From: an uncultured Pseudoxanthomonas sp.
GTDB taxonomy: Bacteria; Pseudomonadota; Gammaproteobacteria; Xanthomonadales; Xanthomonadaceae
Reading direction: 5' to 3'
DNA: 45,176 bases
Assembly: GCF_946886695.1 (NCBI RefSeq)
Contig: NZ_CAMPJD010000040.1
Span: 1-45,176, forward strand
Every line of letters begins with the position of its first letter. The first letter of the stretch is position 1. This document shows positions 40,086-45,176 of the stretch, piece after piece. Position numbers and translations under genes: made by a program. The notes below the pieces were generated by a model. The model saw only the letters and a list, made by a program, of their open reading frames with translations, ran no database searches and was not told the origin of the DNA.

Positions 40086-40175
40086 ATACGGGCAGTCCGC
40101 CGAATGTGATAACTGGCACATTCGCGCACAGTCCCCATGCCGGTTCCCTGCCCGGCATGTCGACTGGAGTACGCA

Positions 40176-40388
40176 ATGCCCCGCCTGCTTTTCACCATCG
40201 CCGCCGATGCCAGCGGCTGGCAACTGTATGAAGGCCAGTTCGGCCGGGACTGGTTCGACAACCTCGGCGACGCGCGCGAGAACGCCAAGTTGCTCGCGGC
40301 CACCCTGCACCAGCATCACGGCATCCCGACCGCCGTGGTGGTCGAAATGCCCAGCAACGAGTCCGTGCTGTTGGCACGCCACGGCTGA
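40176..40388 (+). CDS. Small conserved-looking hypothetical protein (DUF2188-like pattern)
   Basis: A 70-residue acidic soluble protein starting MPRLLFTIAADASGWQLYEG, with DARENAKLLAATLHQHHGIP and VVVEMPSNESV. The arrangement (beta hairpin with GW, then an Ala-rich helix, then a strand) resembles small DUF2188-type proteins, but I cannot confirm membership. GGAG lies before the ATG with suitable spacing, supporting 40176 over the upstream ATG at 40137. There is no clear operon partner. Confidence 0.6.
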   Translation: MPRLLFTIAADASGWQLYEGQFGRDWFDNLGDARENAKLLAATLHQHHGIPTAVVVEMPSNESVLLARHG

Positions 40389-40481
40389 AGCACCGTTCCG
40401 GGCGCGCGGGCGACTACGCCCCGCTGTCCGCTCTCCGTCACCGGATGGCATGATCCGCGGCACACACTTGGAGACCCCGCC

Positions 40482-40979
40482 ATGGGCAAGCACGCGTTCG
40501 AAGAGTCGCTGGCGCAAGGCCGGCACCTGCAACTGGCACAGATGGCCGGTGAGTGGGAAGGCCGCTTCCGCCTGTGGTTCACGCCGGACGAACTGGCCTG
40601 CGAGGCACCGCAGCGGGGACGCATCCGCAGCGTGCTGGGCGGACGCTTCCTGATGCACGAGTACGAGAGCCGCTTCAACGACGAGCCCATCGAAGGCATC
40701 GTGCTGTACGGCTACCACCTGGACGATGGTCACTGGGAATCCGCCTGGGTGGAGAGTTTCGGGACGGGCACCAACATCATGTTCTCGACCGGCGCCGGCA
40801 GCGAGCCCAACCCCAACGTCCTCGGCAGCTATGGCGACGGCCAAGGCGGTCCACGCTGGGGATGGCGCACGACACTGGAGCAACCCGACCCTGACACGCT
40901 GGTGATCACCATGTTCAACATCACCCCGCAGGGCGAGGAAATGCGGGCGGTCGAGACGCTTTACACCCGCGTCGGATAG
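40482..40979 (+). CDS. DUF1579 family protein
   Basis: A 165-residue protein of unknown function with the DUF1579 (lipocalin-like) pattern: LAQMAGEWEGRFRLWF, then RIRSVLGGRFLMHEYESRF, GIVLYGYHLDDGHW, and the C-terminal ITMFNITPQGEEMRAVETLYTRV. This looks like a small beta-barrel built from antiparallel strands, with no signal peptide. It lies alone between a small hypothetical gene and a convergent frnE-like gene, only 24 bases from the latter's stop. Confidence 0.83.
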   Translation: MGKHAFEESLAQGRHLQLAQMAGEWEGRFRLWFTPDELACEAPQRGRIRSVLGGRFLMHEYESRFNDEPIEGIVLYGYHLDDGHWESAWVESFGTGTNIMFSTGAGSEPNPNVLGSYGDGQGGPRWGWRTTLEQPDPDTLVITMFNITPQGEEMRAVETLYTRVG

Positions 40980-41003
40980 GCGGCCGTTGCGGGACGGGAG
41001 CGA

Positions 41004-41660
41004 TCAGGCTGCGATGCCCGACAGCTGGCGCAGCGCCTGTTCGAACACCTCCACCGGTTGCCCGCCCTGCACCAGGTGGCGGTCGTTGAAGATCACCGAC
41101 GGCACCGCGCGGATGCCCTGCTGCTGGTAGAAGTGTTCGCGTTCGCGGACCTGTGCGGCGAAGGTATCCGTGTCGAGGATATGCCGCGCCGCCGCGCCAT
41201 CCAGTCCGGCGGATCCGGCGATGGCGGCCAGCGTGTCGTGGTCTGACACGTTTCTTCCTTCGCCATGGTACGCATTCAGCAACGCATGCTTGAGGGCAAG
41301 CTGCTGCGGGGCGCCGAGTTCGCCCGCCCAGTGCAGCAGGCGATGCGCGTCGAAGGTGTTGTAGATGCGGTCGCGCTTCTGCATGTCGAAATGGAAGCCC
41401 AGGGCTTCTCCACGCTGGCGCAACGCTTCGCCGTTCTGCGCCAGCTGCTCCACGCTGAGGCCGTACTTGCGGCCGAGGTGCTCCGCGATGGATTCACCTT
41501 CCGGCGCCATGTCGGGATTCAGTTCGAACGGCTGGAAATGCAGGTCCACCTGCAGGTCGCTGCCGATGTTCGCCATGGCGTGTTCAAGTGCGGCCAGGCC
41601 GATGGCGCACCATGGGCAGGCCACGTCGGACACGAAATCGATCTTCACGGGCGTGGACAT
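41004..41660 (-). CDS. DsbA-family oxidoreductase, FrnE type
   Basis: A 218-residue cytoplasmic thioredoxin-fold protein with CPWC at residues 15-18 (DVACPWCAIG), the inserted helical domain (about 70-160) and the cis-Pro loop IRAVPSVIFND. FrnE-like proteins act as disulfide isomerases or reductases and, in some species, in oxidative stress. No signal peptide is present. The ATG at 41658-41660 is preceded by GAGGTG and lies ten bases after the amidohydrolase stop, so the two form a transcription unit. Confidence 0.9.
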   Translation of the reverse strand: MSTPVKIDFVSDVACPWCAIGLAALEHAMANIGSDLQVDLHFQPFELNPDMAPEGESIAEHLGRKYGLSVEQLAQNGEALRQRGEALGFHFDMQKRDRIYNTFDAHRLLHWAGELGAPQQLALKHALLNAYHGEGRNVSDHDTLAAIAGSAGLDGAAARHILDTDTFAAQVREREHFYQQQGIRAVPSVIFNDRHLVQGGQPVEVFEQALRQLSGIAA

Positions 41661-41670
41661 GCGCTGCACC

Positions 41671-42957
41671 TCACTCGCTCGCGACGTTCTTGTACACGCG
41701 ACCATGCTTCATCACGAAGCCGACATTTTCCAGTACTGCCACGTCCTGCAACGGATCGCCGTCCACGGCGATCAGGTCGGCGTAGTAGCCCGGCTTCAGC
41801 ACGCCCGCATCCTTGTCGATGCCGAACAGTCGCGCATTCACTACCGTAGCCGAGCGGATCGCCTGCAGCGGAGTCATGCCGAACTGCACCATGCGCGAGA
41901 ACTGGCGCGCATTGAGGCCGTGCGGATAGACCCCACCATCGGTGCCGAAACCCATGACGACGCCGGCCTGATGCGCCTTGCGGAAATTCTCACGCTGGGT
42001 GGCGCCCACGCGGCGTTCCTTCTCCAGCGATTCGGGCAGGAAGCCGGCCTTCTCGCCTTCGCCGAGGATGTACTCGGTGTTGTAGATATCCATCACCAGC
42101 ACGGTGCCGTTCTTCTTCGCCAAGGCGATGCCCTCGTCGTCGATGAAGCTGGCGTGCTCGATGGAATCCACGCCGGCCAGCAGCGCGTTGCGGATGCCGG
42201 TGGCGCCATGCGCGTGCGAAGCCACCTTGCGGCCCTGCGCATGCGCTTCATCCACGAGTGCTTTCAGTTCTTCTAGCGAGTACTGCGGCGCGCCGACCTC
42301 GGTGCCCTTGGACAGCACGCCGCCGGTGGAACAGGTCTTGATGAAGTCGGCACCGAACTTGACGTTCTGCCGCACCTTTTGCCGCGCCGCCCACGGACCG
42401 TCGGCCACGCCCTCGCCGACCGCCTTGTACTCGGCCGGCAGCAGGTTGTTGTCACTGCAATGACCGCCGGTGATGCCGATCGACACGCCGCCGGCGAGGA
42501 TGCGCGGCCCCTCGACTTCGCCCGTGGCGATGGCATCGCGCAGCGCCACGTCGGCATACCCGGGTGAACCGGGCACGCGCACGGTGGTGAAGCCGGCGAG
42601 CAGCGTGGTGCGCGCGTTCTTCGCGCCCTTGATCGCAGCGGCGGGCAGCGAGATGGACAGGCGGCGATAGCCCTGCAGGTCGGCATCGCCATGCAGGTGG
42701 ACGTGCGCGTCCATCAGACCGGGCAGCACGGTCTTCGTCGACAGGTCGTGGACCGTCGCACCGGTAGGTACCGGCGTGCTGGCGACAGGACCGATGGCGG
42801 TGATGCGCGTGTCCTCGATGACGATGGCCTGGTCGGTCAGCATCCGCCCGGATTCGACATCGAGCAGGCGGCCGGCCTTGACGTAGGTGGTGGCGGCGAG
42901 CGCGGGCACAGCGGTGGACAGCAAGGCGACAATGGCCAGCAGGGAAAGGCGGCGCAT
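41671..42957 (-). CDS. Exported metal-dependent amidohydrolase (imidazolonepropionase/prolidase-like)
   Basis: A 428-residue periplasmic enzyme with signal peptide 1-21 (ending PALA). The amidohydrolase metal set is complete: HVH at 85-87, the probable carboxylated Lys207 (FIKTCSTGG), His248/His250 (SHAHG), His268 (IEHASF) and Asp340 (GFGTDGG). Sequence style matches Xaa-Pro dipeptidase-like amidohydrolases that cleave dipeptides or acyl-amino acids (Sgx9260 type); the exact substrate is unknown. The ATG at 42955-42957 has GGAG before it. The much longer frame to 43614 runs through the REP pair and is rejected. Confidence 0.9.
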   Translation of the reverse strand: MRRLSLLAIVALLSTAVPALAATTYVKAGRLLDVESGRMLTDQAIVIEDTRITAIGPVASTPVPTGATVHDLSTKTVLPGLMDAHVHLHGDADLQGYRRLSISLPAAAIKGAKNARTTLLAGFTTVRVPGSPGYADVALRDAIATGEVEGPRILAGGVSIGITGGHCSDNNLLPAEYKAVGEGVADGPWAARQKVRQNVKFGADFIKTCSTGGVLSKGTEVGAPQYSLEELKALVDEAHAQGRKVASHAHGATGIRNALLAGVDSIEHASFIDDEGIALAKKNGTVLVMDIYNTEYILGEGEKAGFLPESLEKERRVGATQRENFRKAHQAGVVMGFGTDGGVYPHGLNARQFSRMVQFGMTPLQAIRSATVVNARLFGIDKDAGVLKPGYYADLIAVDGDPLQDVAVLENVGFVMKHGRVYKNVASE

Positions 42958-43004
42958 CGGGGCTCCAGTGGAAGATGATCGCGCGACTGTAGCAAGCCAG
43001 CCCT

Positions 43005-43109
43005 GTAGGAGCGACGTAAGTCGCGACCGTATCCTCACGGCCGCCGTCGCCAGCGGGTCAGGCATCGCAGTCGCCTCGGATCTGCGGTCGCGACTTACGT
43101 CGCTTGTAC
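43005..43109. repeat. Inverted REP/SMAG pair upstream of the amidohydrolase
   Basis: GTAGGAGCGACGTAAGTCGC plus GAC (43005-43027) and its inverse (43087-43109), which has one or two changes at the head (CGCTTGTAC instead of CGCTCCTAC). They are separated by 59 bases without a gene and lie between the amidohydrolase start and the aldo/keto reductase stop. Confidence 0.9.
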
Positions 43110-43166
43110 AGGGGAATCCGTCGCGCGGCGGACCGGGCGGCTCGGCTCGCGTCGTGCAGGACGTGA

Positions 43167-44201
43167 TCAGACCGGCGTGGGATTGCGGTACGCGAAGCCG
43201 GCCTGGTGCCAGTACGGATATGGCTTCGGGCGCTGACTGGCGGCATCCAGCTTCGCCACCTGTTCCGTGGTCAGATTCCAGCCCACCGCGCCGAGGTTCT
43301 GCTTCAACTGCTCTTCGTTGCGCGCGCCGACCACCACCGTGCTCACGGTCGGGCGCTGCAGGAGCCAGTTCAATGCGACCTGCGGGATCGACTTGCCGGT
43401 TTCCTGCGCGACCTCGTCCAGCACATCGACCACGTCGTACAGGTAGTCGAGGTCGACCTGCGGACCCGCATCGTTCGCGGTCTGCGATTGCAGGCGGCTG
43501 TTCTCGGGCAGTGGCTGGCCGCGGCGGATCTTGCCGGTCAGGCGGCCCCAGCCCAGCGGACTCCACACCACCGCGCCGACGCCCTGGTCGGCGGCCAGCG
43601 GCATCAGCTCCCATTCGTAGTCGCGACCGACCAGCGAGTAGTACGCCTGGTGAGCCACGTAGCGCGTCCAGCCATGGCGGTCGGCGGCGGCGAGCGACTT
43701 CATCAGGTGCCAGCCGGAGAAATTGGACACGCCCAGATAGCGGATCTTGCCCGCCTTCACCAGCGTATCGAGCGTGGACAGGACTTCTTCCACCGGCGGG
43801 CGCGCGTCGAAGCCGTGCAGTTGGAACAGGTCGATGTAGTCCGTGCCGAGCCGCTTCAATGCCGCATCGACCGCATTGATCAGATGATGACGCGAGGAAC
43901 CGACCTGGTTCTCACCGTCGCCGAAGCGGAAGGTGGCCTTGGTGGAAATGATCAGGGAATCGCGCGGCCTGCCCTTGATCGCCTCGCCGAGAATCTCCTC
44001 GGCCGCGCCCTTCGAATAGACATCGGCGCTGTCGAACATGTTCAGGCCCGCATCGAGGCAGACATCGACCATTCGGCGCGCCTCGGCCACATCGGTACTG
44101 CCCCAGGCACTGAACAACGCACCCTGGCCACCGAAGGTGCCGGTGCCGAAGGAGAGGACGGGCACGCGGAAGCCGGACGCGCCGAGGTAACGGTATTCCA
44201 T
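43167..44201 (-). CDS. Aldo/keto reductase
   Basis: A 344-residue NADPH-dependent oxidoreductase with a TIM barrel. The catalytic tetrad is visible: Asp57 (FDSADVY), Tyr62, Lys88 (ISTKATF) and His129 (LFQLHGFD). The cofactor segment near the end (TVSTVVVGARNEEQLKQNL) is also typical. It resembles the YghZ/Tas-type family that reduces diverse aldehydes. The ATG at 44199-44201 starts MEYRYLGASGFRV. It is 101 bases after the SDR gene on the same strand with a strong hairpin between. Confidence 0.92.
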   Translation of the reverse strand: MEYRYLGASGFRVPVLSFGTGTFGGQGALFSAWGSTDVAEARRMVDVCLDAGLNMFDSADVYSKGAAEEILGEAIKGRPRDSLIISTKATFRFGDGENQVGSSRHHLINAVDAALKRLGTDYIDLFQLHGFDARPPVEEVLSTLDTLVKAGKIRYLGVSNFSGWHLMKSLAAADRHGWTRYVAHQAYYSLVGRDYEWELMPLAADQGVGAVVWSPLGWGRLTGKIRRGQPLPENSRLQSQTANDAGPQVDLDYLYDVVDVLDEVAQETGKSIPQVALNWLLQRPTVSTVVVGARNEEQLKQNLGAVGWNLTTEQVAKLDAASQRPKPYPYWHQAGFAYRNPTPV

Positions 44202-44218
44202 GAGCGGATGCTCCAGAA

Positions 44219-44248
44219 GCGGGGGAGTGCGCCATTGCACTCCCCCGC
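44219..44248. other. Perfect 12-bp hairpin between SDR and AKR genes
   Basis: GCGGGGGAGTGC (44219-44230) pairs fully with GCACTCCCCCGC (44237-44248), loop GCCATT. There is no U-run on either strand. It may be an mRNA stability or partial termination element; it ends 18 bases before the AKR start on the minus strand. Confidence 0.6.
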
Positions 44249-44302
44249 CGCGACAGCGGCAACCCCTGGCGGTGGAAAACTCCGTTGCCTGCCGACGAAA
44301 AC

Positions 44303-45037
44303 TCAGTTGGGGCTGGCCGCCGGGCGCACGATGATCTCGCTGACGTCCACGTCGTCGGGCTGCTCCACCGCGTAGGCGATGGCGCGTGCGATGGCCTCGG
44401 CGGGAATCGCGACCTGGCGGAAGTCTTCCAGCCACGCTTTGATGCCGGCATCGCTGGTGGTCTCGGCCAGTTCGCTGGTGGTCACGCCCGGCGACACCAC
44501 CGTGACGCGCAGGTTGTCGTGTTCCTGCCGCAGGCCTTCGGACAGCGCGATCACGGCGTGCTTGGTGGCGCAGTAGACCGAGGCGCTGGGCCATACGCGG
44601 TGGCCTGCCGTGGAGGCGATGTTGATGATCTGTCCGCCACCCTGCACCTGCATGACCGGCAGCGCCGCCGCGATGCCGTGCAGCACGCCGCGGAGGTTGA
44701 CGTCGATCATCTGGTTCCATTCGTCGATCTTCAGCGCGGCCAGCGGCGACAGCGGCATGACGCCGGCATTGTTGACGATCACGTCGAGGCGGCCGAATTC
44801 CGCCTTGGCGAATTCGACGAACGCCTGCATGTCGTCCAGGCGGGTGACGTCGAGCGCACGCTGGCGGGCGGTGCCGCCAGCTGCTTCTATCTCTGCGACC
44901 AGCTGTTCGAGCCGGTCGGTACGGCGCGCGCCCAGCACGACGCGGGCGCCGCGGCGCGCGAGTTCACGCGCGGCGGCTTCGCCGATGCCGCTGCTGGCAC
45001 CGGTGACGGCGATGACTTTTCCTTCGATTCCGGACAT
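44303..45037 (-). CDS. Short-chain dehydrogenase/reductase (SDR)
   Basis: A 244-residue classical SDR. The cofactor loop TGASSGIG is at 12-19, GARRTDR follows beta-2 with Arg residues favouring NADP(H), NNAG is at 89-92, and the catalytic Ser142, Tyr155 and Lys159 (YCATK) are all present. It is similar to YdfG/serine-dehydrogenase-like oxidoreductases; the substrate is unknown. AGGTG precedes the ATG at 45035-45037. It is followed downstream by the aldo/keto reductase. The last 139 bases of the window (45038-45176) show no gene. Confidence 0.93.
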   Translation of the reverse strand: MSGIEGKVIAVTGASSGIGEAAARELARRGARVVLGARRTDRLEQLVAEIEAAGGTARQRALDVTRLDDMQAFVEFAKAEFGRLDVIVNNAGVMPLSPLAALKIDEWNQMIDVNLRGVLHGIAAALPVMQVQGGGQIINIASTAGHRVWPSASVYCATKHAVIALSEGLRQEHDNLRVTVVSPGVTTSELAETTSDAGIKAWLEDFRQVAIPAEAIARAIAYAVEQPDDVDVSEIIVRPAASPN

Positions 45038-45176
45038 GGGACACCTCGTTGGGGGAAGCCCGGCGCGGGCTGCGTCGGGAAGGGGCGCAGTCTGGGCGCT
45101 GGCATCATGGGGTCGATATCCGGTTCCTCCGCGATCCTTGCCTGATCCTGCGGAGCACCGTCCCGCCCCATTCCAT

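Noticed and set aside
40115..40129. Sigma-54 promoter TGGCAC...GCGCA before the small gene at 40176
   Set aside because: The GG to GC distance is one base too short for a -24/-12 promoter.
42958..43614. N-terminal extension of the amidohydrolase frame
   Set aside because: It runs through the REP pair and the antisense of the aldo/keto reductase gene; the ATG at 42957 has a ribosome site and a signal peptide.
44202..44720. N-terminal extension of the aldo/keto reductase frame
   Set aside because: It overlaps the SDR gene in another frame and has no family similarity; MEYRYLGASGF at 44201 is the family start.

Overview
The window is GC-rich, densely coded DNA with strongly G/C-biased third codon positions. 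Gene content points to a Xanthomonadaceae (Lysobacteraceae) gammaproteobacterium, Pseudoxanthomonas- or Stenotrophomonas-like. Supporting evidence is an atpI-B-E-F-H-A cluster, an E3 enzyme with lipoyl domains next to aceF, large TonB-dependent receptors, and GTAG-headed palindromic repeats (REP/SMAG type) with a REP-associated transposase. Genus assignment is inference.

Layout. 1-3623: minus-strand ATP synthase genes, with atpA cut by the window edge. 3624-4040: the atp promoter plus an unexplained plus-strand terminator. 4041-5351: a beta-barrel outer-membrane protein and a small DUF2061 membrane protein behind a Fur-like box. 5424-9052: lpd with two lipoyl domains, and aceF. 9259-10239: hypoxanthine-DNA glycosylase and a YdcZ-type membrane protein. 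10332-23289: a minus-strand sugar-use locus, read from the regulator end as LacI regulator, GH65 phosphorylase fused to beta-phosphoglucomutase, TonB-dependent receptor, MFS transporter, exported six-hairpin glycosidase-like protein, and an exported GH37-like domain fused to an esterase. The last three overlap by ATGA. 23295-31521: housekeeping and accessory genes (DUF1801, OmpW, DUF1453, MBL lipoprotein, EamA exporter, yajQ, DUF1415, a RAYT flanked by inverted REPs, HAD phosphatase, rsuA, rsmC).

31522-36000 is the most interesting part: an RNA-repair locus. About 1.2 kb of mostly non-coding DNA carries a small ORF, a terminator and a run of tRNA-like elements. These include a near-tRNA with an encoded CCA end but a four-base anticodon loop, a second cloverleaf with a broken acceptor stem, a hairpin with the tRNA-Glu anticodon loop, and a T-arm-like minihelix. 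A soluble SPFH/band-7 protein, an Arg-rich protein of unknown family and the RNA ligase RtcB follow on the same strand. I recall that published comparative genomics (Burroughs and Aravind, 2016) linked SPFH/band-7 proteins and a novel tRNA-like RNA to RNA-repair systems. This locus fits that idea and adds detail on the RNA side.

36009-45176: a REP pair; ybbP-ybbA divergent from tesA, the same arrangement as in E. coli; two small conserved proteins; a FrnE-type DsbA protein; an exported amidohydrolase; another REP pair; an aldo/keto reductase and a short-chain dehydrogenase. The RNA elements were folded by eye, so their boundaries and pairing need computation.
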